A DNA stretch of 8,222 nucleotides from Gammaproteobacteria bacterium (GCA_024280785.1 JAJRPK010000415.1:1-8222), one strand, 5' to 3'. Counted from the first letter of the stretch, positions 1 to 5,665 are shown. Notes: generated from the letters alone by a model not told the origin. Program-made: numbers and translations.

Positions 1-341
1 AAAACTCTGATATAACCCTTGGAGTGTGTACTTCTAAACGACGAGATTTTGCAGAAAGAATTTTGGCGCTATTTGATTTGTTAGAATATTTTAGCTTTGT
101 TGACGGTGGAGACATTGGTATTGCCAAGGAATCACAATTGGCAGGGCTATTGAATTCCAAGATCATTGATAATAAAGCTATTATGGTCGGCGACCGATCT
201 GTAGATATAAAATCTGCTCAGGGAAATGGTTTACGTTCAATAGGAGTTCTTTGGGGCTTTGGAGATTATGCAGAACTATCAGAAGCTTCGCCCTCATATA
301 TTCTAGAAAAAGTAGAGGAACTCCCCAGCATTGTCATTTAA
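1..341 (+). CDS. HAD-superfamily hydrolase (phosphoglycolate-phosphatase-like), 5'-truncated
   Basis: This is the C-terminal 112 or so residues of a haloacid dehalogenase-fold phosphatase; the start lies outside the window. The frame is open from base 3, and a GTG at 24 falls inside the conserved core (LGVCTSKR), so it is not the real start. Visible HAD motifs are motif II (the T/S of CTSKR), the motif III lysine in GIAKESQL, and motif IV GDRSVDI, whose acidic residues bind Mg2+. The tail IGVLWGFGDYAEL matches the GVxWGxG region of the Gph/PGP subgroup. The nucleophile Asp (motif I, DxD) and the cap domain would be upstream. The family hydrolyses small phosphate esters in the cytoplasm; the substrate cannot be assigned from this part. 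It ends with TAA at 339-341, and the next gene is not closely coupled. Confidence 0.9.
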   Translation, partial: NSDITLGVCTSKRRDFAERILALFDLLEYFSFVDGGDIGIAKESQLAGLLNSKIIDNKAIMVGDRSVDIKSAQGNGLRSIGVLWGFGDYAELSEASPSYILEKVEELPSIVI

Positions 342-480
342 TCGGCGAGAACGCTCACCCTACGTCAATGGCCTGATTCCCCCGTACATTTTAGAACGAG
401 CTAAGGATTTGATATTTAAGCGTAATTTGGGAAGACGAAAAGAATCCATAGATAAACTGTTAATCGCCTATGATCCACCT
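331..480 (+). pseudogene. Possible remnant with a protealysin-type propeptide motif
   Basis: A short frame starting at a TTG that overlaps the HAD stop reads through the peptide NGLIPPYILERAKDL. This resembles the conserved core (IIPPYILERIA-type) of the N-terminal propeptide of protealysin-like M4 metallopeptidases. Nothing after about base 480 looks like the rest of such an enzyme: there is no HExxH and no catalytic domain, and the frame stops at 561. If the likeness is real, this is a decayed N-terminal fragment. There is no Shine-Dalgarno sequence before the TTG. The resemblance comes from motif memory only and may be coincidental. The alternative is a short spurious frame. Confidence 0.25.
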
Positions 481-709
481 ATCCTTTTGATAGCAAGCTC
501 TTGTTATCTCTATCAACAAAGGCGCTTGTCACATGTATTCTTAATAAACGGTTTTCTTTGAAAATACATAGACACACCTTACATTTTTCAATTTCATCAC
601 TTAAATCATTGAGGTGCTCAAAGGTGAAATATTTCTCCGTTACTGTCCCGTACAGAAGTTTTTGTGCATCTAGATTTTCTATTATTACTCTCAGATATTT
701 ATCAGAGCA
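479..709 (-). pseudogene. Start-less minus-strand open frame, unrecognised
   Basis: The minus strand is open for 76 codons between a stop at 710-712 and the TAG at 479-481. The peptide has protein-like composition, with acidic and basic residues alternating with hydrophobics (for example TEKYFTFEHLNDLSDEIEK, then CKVCLCIF). The overlapping plus-strand frame is rich in Ser, Leu, Arg and His, as expected for the antisense of a coding strand. There is no ATG, GTG or TTG in the first half, and no ribosome binding site. It may therefore be the 3' remnant of a disrupted gene, or chance in AT-rich DNA. No family was recognised. Confidence 0.2.
690..707. promoter_or_regulatory. Imperfect palindrome just upstream of the oxidoreductase gene
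   Basis: CTCAGATA and TATCAGAG face each other across a 2-bp centre, with a single A/A mismatch in the arms. The element lies 12 bp before the ATG at 720 and just downstream of a possible -10 box TATTAT (680-685), for which I see no convincing -35. It could be an operator at the transcription start. It could also be chance symmetry in AT-rich sequence. Confidence 0.25.
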
Positions 710-719
710 TTAATAAAAC

Positions 720-1178
720 ATGATCCATAAATTGCTTGAATCAATAGCTACGTCAAAATTACTTACGTGGCTAACTATCAGTGTCATTGCACCACTAGAT
801 CGTCGCCTCTTATTATTTACCAATGGTCGCATAAGTTTAACCGGCTCCACTACCCTTTTACTTATTACGATTGGTGCAAAAAGTGGTAAAACTCGTCACT
901 CCTCTTTACCGGGTTTGTTTCATGGCGACAAGATTGTCTTACTTGCCTCTAAGGGTGGCGCGACCACACATCCTGGCTGGTATCACAACATTGTTAAGAA
1001 TTCAGAGGTTGAAATTATTAGCCATGGAACGCGTATAACCTATTCAACTGAAATTACTGAAGGCGAGAAACGCGAGAAGTTTTGGTTGTGGCTTTTGGAA
1101 CAGTGGTCTGGCTTTGCAGCTTATCAAGAAAAAGCAGCTCCAAGAATAATACCCGTGATAGTCTTAAGCCCTAAATGA
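720..1178 (+). CDS. Deazaflavin (F420)-dependent oxidoreductase / Ddn-type nitroreductase family protein
   Basis: This 152-residue protein has the split-barrel flavin-reductase fold of the DUF385/Ddn family (FDOR-A-like). The diagnostic pattern is present: LITIGAKSGKTRHSSL (about residues 48-63), then VLLASKGGATTHPGWYHNI (about 73-91), then a strand with VEIISHGTRI. In mycobacterial members these segments bind the phosphate and deazaflavin of F420. Length is normal for the family (about 130-160). The ATG at 720 is the only start that includes the whole N-terminal helix, although no good Shine-Dalgarno precedes it. The N-terminus (residues 14-42) is hydrophobic and may associate with the membrane. 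It stands alone: no neighbour points to F420 synthesis. In a gammaproteobacterium the cofactor may therefore be FMN, haem or something else. Family assignment is firm; reaction and cofactor are unknown. Confidence 0.85.
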   Translation: MIHKLLESIATSKLLTWLTISVIAPLDRRLLLFTNGRISLTGSTTLLLITIGAKSGKTRHSSLPGLFHGDKIVLLASKGGATTHPGWYHNIVKNSEVEIISHGTRITYSTEITEGEKREKFWLWLLEQWSGFAAYQEKAAPRIIPVIVLSPK

Positions 1179-1212
1179 ACATCAAGACAACTGTGCAAGT
1201 CAAAGTAGATCC

Positions 1213-1247
1213 TTAGGCGCTGGGCAGCCTAACAACGCCCTTTTCTT
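1213..1247 (+). terminator. Weak candidate terminator after the oxidoreductase gene
   Basis: A perfect 6-bp inverted repeat TTAGGC/GCCTAA (1213-1218, 1227-1232) has an 8-nt loop. An alternative GGGC/GCCC stem (1222-1225, 1237-1240) is followed directly by TTTTCTT (1241-1247). The two stems are mutually exclusive, and neither is long. It sits 35 bp past the stop at 1178, where a terminator would be expected. Confidence 0.3.
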
Positions 1248-1303
1248 GAAGCGCTAAAGGTCACGAATATACGAAAAGAATATTTATATTAAGTGGACGA
1301 CTG

Positions 1304-1309
1304 TATAAT
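1304..1309 (+). promoter_or_regulatory. Candidate -10 box (TATAAT) for the membrane protein gene
   Basis: A perfect consensus TATAAT lies 47 bp before the ATG at 1357, in an AT-rich stretch. The -35 region at about 1281-1286 (TATTTA) is poor. The predicted transcript would start near 1316 and have a roughly 40-nt leader. Confidence 0.4.
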
Positions 1310-1356
1310 CAAACTTTGATGAGGCCGAGAGAATACTTCACTTAGCCGATAAGCTG

Positions 1357-1965
1357 ATGTGCAGCTACCGTACCCCCTATTTTAAAATGGTGACCCCCAT
1401 CGACGAAAAAGGAACTCACCCGAAGAAACAAGTATTCTACAAGTTTCTTCTGCTCTGCTTATTGCTTGTGGGTTACTTTGTTTATCTCAGTGTTCAATAC
1501 GATGTAATGACAGGAGGAGTTGCTTCGGTACTGACTTGGACTTTTTTTGTTCTATGTACACCGATTGCCGATGCCGGATTCCTATTGGACTTCCCTCTCC
1601 GACTATTATTTGGCATTCGAATGCTGATTTCGGAGCTTGCTGTTTGGGCTATAGCGATTACCGTGAATATCATTTCGCTGCTCTATTTTGCTGAATATTA
1701 CGAAACAACGACGCTGACCAAGCTCTTGCACGCAATACTTACCACGCCATATCCCTATTGGAGTGTAATTTTTCTCTCTGGAGCAGGCACTTTTCTATCG
1801 ATTCGATTCGCTGACGAGCTAATGGACGTTGTTCATCACAGGGACAGAGATTTTTTTCATCGTCAGGGTTTTAAACATGAAATTATTATTATTATATTTT
1901 TTATATTAGTGCTTGTCGGATACTACAAACTCGTAGCTTCACTTGGAATTGAAGGCTCTTTCTAA
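1357..1965 (+). CDS. Unrecognised multi-pass inner-membrane protein
   Basis: This 202-residue protein has about five hydrophobic segments at roughly residues 28-46, 56-70, 91-112, 134-149 and 174-192. A charged N-terminal tail (DEKGTHPKK, 16-24) precedes them. A polar loop rich in His, Asp and Arg (about 151-173, with VVHHRDRDFFHR) lies before the last helix. The segment TPIADAGFLLDFPLRLLFGIRM (68-89) looks like a conserved core, with Pro, Asp and Arg embedded in hydrophobic sequence, but I cannot name the family. Either ATG 1357 or ATG 1387 (residue 11, MVTPIDEK) could be the start; neither has a clear Shine-Dalgarno. I kept the upstream one, and the downstream one is plausible. It has its own candidate promoter and no operon partner. 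No function is proposed. The His/Asp-rich loop could bind metal, which is inference only. Confidence 0.8.
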   Translation: MCSYRTPYFKMVTPIDEKGTHPKKQVFYKFLLLCLLLVGYFVYLSVQYDVMTGGVASVLTWTFFVLCTPIADAGFLLDFPLRLLFGIRMLISELAVWAIAITVNIISLLYFAEYYETTTLTKLLHAILTTPYPYWSVIFLSGAGTFLSIRFADELMDVVHHRDRDFFHRQGFKHEIIIIIFFILVLVGYYKLVASLGIEGSF

Positions 1966-1992
1966 GAGGCCGCTAGTATTTCGTCATTGCTA

Positions 1993-2030
1993 AGTTCGAT
2001 GAGACAGTTCGATGAGACAACAGTTCGACG
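1993..2030. repeat. 13-bp tandem repeat, two perfect copies plus a partial third
   Basis: AGTTCGATGAGAC occurs at 1993-2005 and immediately again at 2006-2018. A degenerate third copy, AGTTCGACGA, follows at about 2022-2030. It lies in the 201-bp gap between two convergent gene ends. The function is unknown; replication slippage would explain it. Confidence 0.8.
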
Positions 2031-2031
2031 A

Positions 2032-2063
2032 AGCGCTGAAAAAAGCGCTACTACTATCGTAGT
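2032..2063. other. Hairpins in the convergent intergenic gap
   Basis: AGCGCT (2032-2037), loop GAAAAA, AGCGCT (2044-2049) forms a 6-bp stem. ACTAC (2050-2054) and GTAGT (2059-2063) form a second small stem right after it. A third hairpin, GCACA-TTC-TGTGC, lies at 2084-2096. None has the following T-tract of a classical intrinsic terminator. They may still end or stabilise the transcripts converging here (1357-1965 from the left, 2167-3414 from the right). Otherwise I see nothing else in 1966-2166 beyond the adjacent tandem repeat. Confidence 0.35.
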
Positions 2064-2166
2064 TATAAGATAGGCTGTTACACGCACATTCTGTGCTGGA
2101 CCGATGACATTCAACCCTCGTGGGAATATATGGACACTCCGTTAATCTCAAACGATAAAATCCCAC

Positions 2167-3414
2167 CTACAAACTGGCTCTAAAGTCTGGATGACTGATG
2201 TCTATTAAAGCGTCGCGCCGCTCGCGAAGAGATTTTCCGCGCAGCAAAGCAATACCATATTCACTGACGACATAGTCGACATGAGCTCGCGTGGTGACAA
2301 CCCCCGCCCCATTATCCAACTCCGTTACAAACCTCGAAACTGAGCCTCCTTTAGCGGTACTAGGCAAGGCAATGATTGAACGACCTCCCACAGAAAGTTG
2401 CGATCCGAGCACAAAATCCAACTGCCCACCTACACCGGAATAAATCTGTGACCCGACAGAATCTGCGCAAACCTGCCCGGTTAAATCTATTTGAATCGCG
2501 GAGTTGATAGACACTGCATTAGGATTTTTACGAATAGTCGCAATGTTATTGACGTACTCAATATCTAAAAAATTGACTAATTGATTATCATCAACAAAAT
2601 CATATAACCGCTGGCTACCCATCACAAAACCCGTGACTAGCTTGCCGGGGTGAATCGCTTTTTTTGAATTATTGATAACCCCCTGCTCAACCAAATCTAT
2701 CACCCCATCGGAGAACATTTCAGAATGTACTCCGATGTTTTGATGATTTTTTAACGCCTTGAGAACGGCATCAGGTATAGCGCCAATACCCAGCTGCAAA
2801 CAATCACCATCATTGATCAAGCTAGCAATGTGTTCACCGATTTGTTGTTGCATCTCGTCAGGCTGCAACACGGGCAGGCAACAAATGTCGCATTCTTTCT
2901 CGAAAGCGACATCAATAGCACTCAGGGGAATAACACTATCACCGTGGGTTCTAGGCATTCGTGGGTTGATATGTGCGATAACACGGTCTGCGGCATCGCA
3001 AGCTGCGCGTGTTGCCTCAACGGAAATACCTAAACTACAGTTGCCGTGAATATCGGGCGGGCTGACTTGCACCAACGCAACATTAATCGTTTGCTGGCGC
3101 GAACGAAAGAGTTTGGGGATTTCCGATAAGAACATCGGCACGTAATCTGCATGCCCACTATTGATAAGATCGCGGGTAGATTTACCCGCAAAAAAGCAAC
3201 GATTGCGCAAATGGCCAAACAACTCAGGTGCGGCCAGTGCTTCGGCGTTTTCCAAGTGCATTTGCAAAACAGTAACGTCCGTTAAAGACAATGTGTGTTG
3301 TGCGAGGGCCTCAACTAATAGTGCTGGCGTTGCCGCCATTGAGTGTACCCAAACATTATCGCCACTGCGAATAGCGTCAACGGCACCCAGTGCGCTGCTC
3401 ACAATTTTCGTCAT
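2167..3414 (-). CDS. Acetyl-CoA hydrolase/transferase family protein (4-hydroxybutyrate CoA-transferase-like)
   Basis: This 415-residue cytoplasmic enzyme has the two-domain architecture of class I CoA-transferases of the acetyl-CoA hydrolase/4-hydroxybutyrate CoA-transferase branch. The N-terminal domain (about 5-180) includes VSPPDIHGNCSLG (117-129). The C-terminal domain (about 190-415) has LGIGAIPDAVL (208-218), the catalytic glutamate E232 in GVHSEMFSDG (the residue that forms the glutamyl-CoA thioester in this family), and the glycine loop YSGVGGQLDF (325-334), which builds the oxyanion hole. Length is slightly below the usual 430 or so, but all key elements are present. The ATG at 3414 is preceded on its strand by a modest AAGGG at about the right distance. 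The acyl donor and acceptor (acetate, butyrate, 4-hydroxybutyrate or another) cannot be read. It is divergent from a Baeyer-Villiger-type monooxygenase, which suggests activation of an acid released by that pathway. Confidence 0.9.
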   Translation of the reverse strand: MTKIVSSALGAVDAIRSGDNVWVHSMAATPALLVEALAQHTLSLTDVTVLQMHLENAEALAAPELFGHLRNRCFFAGKSTRDLINSGHADYVPMFLSEIPKLFRSRQQTINVALVQVSPPDIHGNCSLGISVEATRAACDAADRVIAHINPRMPRTHGDSVIPLSAIDVAFEKECDICCLPVLQPDEMQQQIGEHIASLINDGDCLQLGIGAIPDAVLKALKNHQNIGVHSEMFSDGVIDLVEQGVINNSKKAIHPGKLVTGFVMGSQRLYDFVDDNQLVNFLDIEYVNNIATIRKNPNAVSINSAIQIDLTGQVCADSVGSQIYSGVGGQLDFVLGSQLSVGGRSIIALPSTAKGGSVSRFVTELDNGAGVVTTRAHVDYVVSEYGIALLRGKSLRERRDALIDISHPDFRASL

Positions 3415-3443
3415 ACTAAAAACCCTTTTTGTTAGGCTTCAAC

Positions 3444-3471
3444 CTCTACACTCTAGACTCTACACTATAGA
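3444..3471. repeat. Four tandem heptamers upstream of the CoA-transferase
   Basis: CTCTACA, CTCTAGA, CTCTACA and CTATAGA follow one another without gaps at 3444-3471, starting 30 bp before the start codon of the minus-strand gene. On the minus strand the outermost unit contains TATAGT (3464-3469), a possible -10 box; the matching -35 position (TCAGGA, 3487-3492) is weak. The repeat therefore overlaps the likely promoter or leader of the CoA-transferase. It could be a repeated regulator site or slippage. Confidence 0.6.
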
Positions 3472-3609
3472 GCACATTCACTTTTATCCTGATTAAAACC
3501 GATTAGCTAATGCTCCGATTTAGTGTGCACATAATAATAACATGTGTAGCCTATATCGATAAGGCGGCGGTGTTAAAGACACTAGTGAAACGTACTTTTT
3601 CTACAGGCT

Positions 3610-3677
3610 GTAGTGAATATTTGACTGATCAGTAATGCCTTGCTAAAAATAGTATGATCATTACCATAATTCACTAC
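3610..3677. promoter_or_regulatory. Operator-like nested inverted repeats in the divergent promoter region
   Basis: Three symmetric elements are stacked here. The outermost is a perfect 9-bp inverted repeat, GTAGTGAAT (3610-3618) with ATTCACTAC (3669-3677). Inside it, GTAATG (3632-3637) faces CATTAC (3659-3664). There are also two TGATCA-centred palindromes, ACTGATCAGT (3624-3633) and ATGATCAT (3654-3661), whose centres are 29 bp apart, close to three helical turns. The first overlaps the -35 box and the second the predicted transcription start of the monooxygenase gene. This layout is typical of a repressor-controlled promoter (for example a TetR- or GntR-type dimer), but no regulator gene is in the window. 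The regulator class is inference. Confidence 0.55.
3621..3649 (+). promoter_or_regulatory. Sigma70-type promoter of the monooxygenase gene
   Basis: The -35 box TTGACT (3621-3626, 5/6 to consensus) is followed by a 17-bp spacer and the -10 box TAAAAA (3644-3649, 4/6). A TGC extended -10 motif lies at 3641-3643. The start would fall near 3656, giving a leader of about 75 nt to the ATG at 3732. The best box overlaps a perfect palindrome, which argues for repression rather than constitutive expression. Confidence 0.55.
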
Positions 3678-3731
3678 CTCCGTTTGTTTAGCCATTATTA
3701 TTTTCAAAAGGATAATTAAAGAAGATGCACA

Positions 3732-5210
3732 ATGGATAAAAATAAAAAGCAAGACCTCCGCATTATCATTATTGGTGCTGGACCCGGCGGTATTTGCATG
3801 GGTATCAAGCTAAAACAGGCCGGTTTTGAAAACTTTATTATCCTGGAGAAGGGCAGTGGCGTGGGTGGCACCTGGTACAACAACCGTTACCCTGGCTGCG
3901 AGTGCGATATACCCTCACACCTTTACTCTTACTCCTTTGAAGTCAAACCGGACTGGTCTAAACCTTACGCGCCTCAGCCAGAGATTCTTGAATACATTCG
4001 AGATTGCGCGGATAAGTACGACGTTATGTCACACTGCCAGTTTAATTCAGCAGTACGCAACCTGAGCTGGAACGACGATTCTTTGATCTGGAGTGTAGAG
4101 CAGGAATCGGGTGAAACGACAGAAGCCAATTATGTGGTCAGTGCGATTGGCATGTTTAATGAGTTGATCTATCCCGATATTGAAGGACTGGATTCCTTCG
4201 CAGGTACCACCATCCACTCCGCACGCTGGGACTGGGATCACGATCTTGAAGACAAGACTATCGGCGTCATTGGAAGCGCGGCAAGTGCCGTCCAGTTGGT
4301 GCCGGAGATCATCAAAAGCGCGAAGCAAGTCCATCTCTTTCAGCGGACTGCTAACTGGATCATGGCTAAGGAAGACACGCCCTATACCGAGGAGCAACTC
4401 ATAGAACTTCGCGCAAACCCACAACTTGCCGTCGATATTCGCAACGGGATCTTTGATGGTATAGAAGGCTCTGACGCTTTTACTAACCCCGAGATCCGCG
4501 GTCAAATTGAAGAAAGCGTGTTGCAACAGATTGCGATAATTAAGGACCCTGAGGTCCGTGCCAAGTTAGTGCCCGATCATATGTGGGGCTGCAAGCGCCC
4601 GCTGTTTGCCAACACCTACTATCCGGCCTTCAATGCCCCGAATCTCGAACTCGTCACTGATAAAATAAAACGAATCACGCCTAAAGGAATAGTGACAGAT
4701 GTAGTGACGGAAATAGTGACAGAAATAGACACACTGGTTTTAGCGACAGGCTTTGACGCGACCAAATTCCTCTCGGTCCTCAACGTCACAGGACGAGATG
4801 GGCTAAACATTACCGAGGCTTGGGAAGATGGGGCGCAAGCGTATAGGGGAATAACCACACACGGTTTTCCCAACCTGTTTATGCTTTACGGCCCCAATAT
4901 CAATCAGGGATCACTCATCACGATGATCGAATGGCAAACCGTTCACATCGTAAAACTTCTCGAACACATGGTGCGCGAAGGCTCGGACTGGATGGATGTT
5001 AAGGCTGAGCGGATGGCTGAGTACAACGTTAAGATGCAAGAAGACATCGAGGACATAGAGCCATGGAACAAACAAGCGGGCTGCAGCACTTACTATCGTT
5101 CCAAAAGCGGCCGGTGCGTCACCCAATGGCCTCATACCATGGGTGACTATCGCGACCAGATTGAGACCCCGGAGTTCGACGCCTTCGAGCTTGGGCGCAA
5201 GTCATCGTGA
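3732..5210 (+). CDS. Flavin-dependent Baeyer-Villiger-type monooxygenase (class B, FAD/NADPH)
   Basis: This 492-residue cytosolic FAD enzyme inserts one oxygen atom from O2 next to a ketone carbonyl, using NADPH, to give an ester or lactone. In order it shows an FAD Rossmann motif GAGPGG (15-20); the long fingerprint GGTWYNNRYPGCECD (45-59); the BVMO fingerprint F156-x-G158-xxx-H162-xxx-W166, with Asp167 where many members have Pro; an NADPH Rossmann motif GVIGSAASA (178-186), with Ala where the middle Gly is commonest; ATGFDATKF (338-346); and a C-terminal region with SKSGRCVTQWPH (457-468). Length fits short type I BVMOs. ATG 3732 has a weak GAAGA six bases upstream. The gene is divergent from a CoA-transferase, so a catabolic role on a ketone substrate is likely, with the substrate unknown. 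A 12-bp tandem repeat lies inside the gene at 4689-4724. Confidence 0.92.
   Translation: MDKNKKQDLRIIIIGAGPGGICMGIKLKQAGFENFIILEKGSGVGGTWYNNRYPGCECDIPSHLYSYSFEVKPDWSKPYAPQPEILEYIRDCADKYDVMSHCQFNSAVRNLSWNDDSLIWSVEQESGETTEANYVVSAIGMFNELIYPDIEGLDSFAGTTIHSARWDWDHDLEDKTIGVIGSAASAVQLVPEIIKSAKQVHLFQRTANWIMAKEDTPYTEEQLIELRANPQLAVDIRNGIFDGIEGSDAFTNPEIRGQIEESVLQQIAIIKDPEVRAKLVPDHMWGCKRPLFANTYYPAFNAPNLELVTDKIKRITPKGIVTDVVTEIVTEIDTLVLATGFDATKFLSVLNVTGRDGLNITEAWEDGAQAYRGITTHGFPNLFMLYGPNINQGSLITMIEWQTVHIVKLLEHMVREGSDWMDVKAERMAEYNVKMQEDIEDIEPWNKQAGCSTYYRSKSGRCVTQWPHTMGDYRDQIETPEFDAFELGRKSS
4689..4724 (+). repeat. In-frame 12-bp tandem repeat inside the monooxygenase gene
   Basis: Three consecutive 12-bp units beginning RTAGTGAC (4689-4700, 4701-4712, 4713-4724) differ at only a few bases and start to run into a fourth (ATAGACAC). 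They encode a four-residue repeat (VTDV, VTEI, VTEI) at about residues 321-332. This is just before the ATGF strand, where relatives usually have a short variable hairpin turn. The reading frame is kept. The repeat is probably slippage tolerated in a surface loop. Confidence 0.8.
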
Positions 5211-5292
5211 ATAAAATGATAGCGGCTTTAATAATTAGGCTCAGCCAGATCAGAAAGCATTTTTTTATTTTTCGAACCCAAAAATCACACGA
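5211..5292. other. Convergent gap with T-rich tract
   Basis: This 82-bp gap lies between the monooxygenase stop and the end of the minus-strand membrane gene. It contains a run of seven T, one A and five T (5260-5272) that could end the plus-strand transcript. The upstream pairing is poor (only GGCT 5224-5227 with AGCC 5243-5246, wide loop). I do not call a proper intrinsic terminator. Confidence 0.3.
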
Positions 5293-5637
5293 TTAAATCA
5301 GTGCCATATCCAAGCCTAACTCGATAGCATAATACAAACCCGTAAACAACAATAAGGTTTCGAACAACGAAATGAATAGCGTTGTAATTGCAGATATGGC
5401 ACCGACCTCTTGGATATCGTACCGCAAGTCGAAGATATCCCTAATCAGGTCATACACATTGTAATCGTCAGATGAAAAACCAACGATTGAAAAGAAAAAC
5501 ACCAATTCCATTAATAGAAAAATAATAAAAAACAGGTCGCAAACAGGCAAAAATAGTCGGTAGAACGCCGAAGCATGCAGCAAGTCGGTGTTAGTAAGAG
5601 CTAGAATGCCCAAAACATAGATTAAGGTTCGTCCCAT
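5293..5637 (-). CDS. Small unrecognised membrane protein
   Basis: This 114-residue protein has two strong hydrophobic helices (about residues 29-52 and 79-102), a weaker N-terminal one (2-16), and a polar acidic loop between them (about 56-78, SSDDYNVYDLIRDIFDLRYD). The composition looks like a genuine membrane protein, but I cannot place it in a family. The ATG at 5637 is preferred over the adjacent in-frame TTG at 5640. There is no Shine-Dalgarno. Instead a perfect TATAAT lies 6 bp upstream of the TTG/ATG region, so the message may be leaderless. It is convergent with the monooxygenase gene and divergent from lemA. No function is proposed. Confidence 0.6.
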   Translation of the reverse strand: MGRTLIYVLGILALTNTDLLHASAFYRLFLPVCDLFFIIFLLMELVFFFSIVGFSSDDYNVYDLIRDIFDLRYDIQEVGAISAITTLFISLFETLLLFTGLYYAIELGLDMALI

Positions 5638-5643
5638 CAATAA

Positions 5644-5665
5644 ATTATAGGTTCAGATTGGAACC
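5644..5665 (-). promoter_or_regulatory. Candidate promoter of the small membrane gene with overlapping inverted repeat
   Basis: The minus strand carries a perfect TATAAT (5644-5649) whose predicted start falls at or next to the start codon at 5637. Directly upstream on that strand is an inverted repeat GGTTC/GAACC (5650-5654, 5661-5665; 6-nt centre), in the spacer where a regulator could act. The -35 is weak: TTATTA, about 18 bp upstream. Confidence 0.4.

Noticed and set aside
24..341. GTG at 24 as the start of the HAD gene
   Set aside because: The frame is open upstream and the residues before it (SDITLG) continue the conserved strand leading to HAD motif II, so the gene starts outside the window.
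501..713. Plus-strand 70-codon open frame
   Set aside because: Ser/Leu/Arg/His-rich composition typical of an antisense reading, no ribosome binding site and no recognisable domain.
1213..1240. Integron attC-like start (GCCTAACAACGCC) next to TTAGGC
   Set aside because: An attC site needs a matching GTTRRRY core downstream and an imperfect long stem; no such core occurs in the following 150 bp, and there is no integrase or cassette array.
2759..3496. Several plus-strand frames (2759-3049, 2830-3033, 3161-3496)
   Set aside because: They lie antisense to the well-supported CoA-transferase gene and show no domain of their own.
3580..3587. Palindrome CACTAGTG in the divergent intergenic region
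   Set aside because: Only 8 bp, not aligned with any promoter box I can find; could easily be chance.
4047..4526. Minus-strand 159-codon frame inside the monooxygenase gene
   Set aside because: It is antisense to a gene with clear FAD and BVMO motifs, and its peptide matches nothing; it is a codon-usage shadow.
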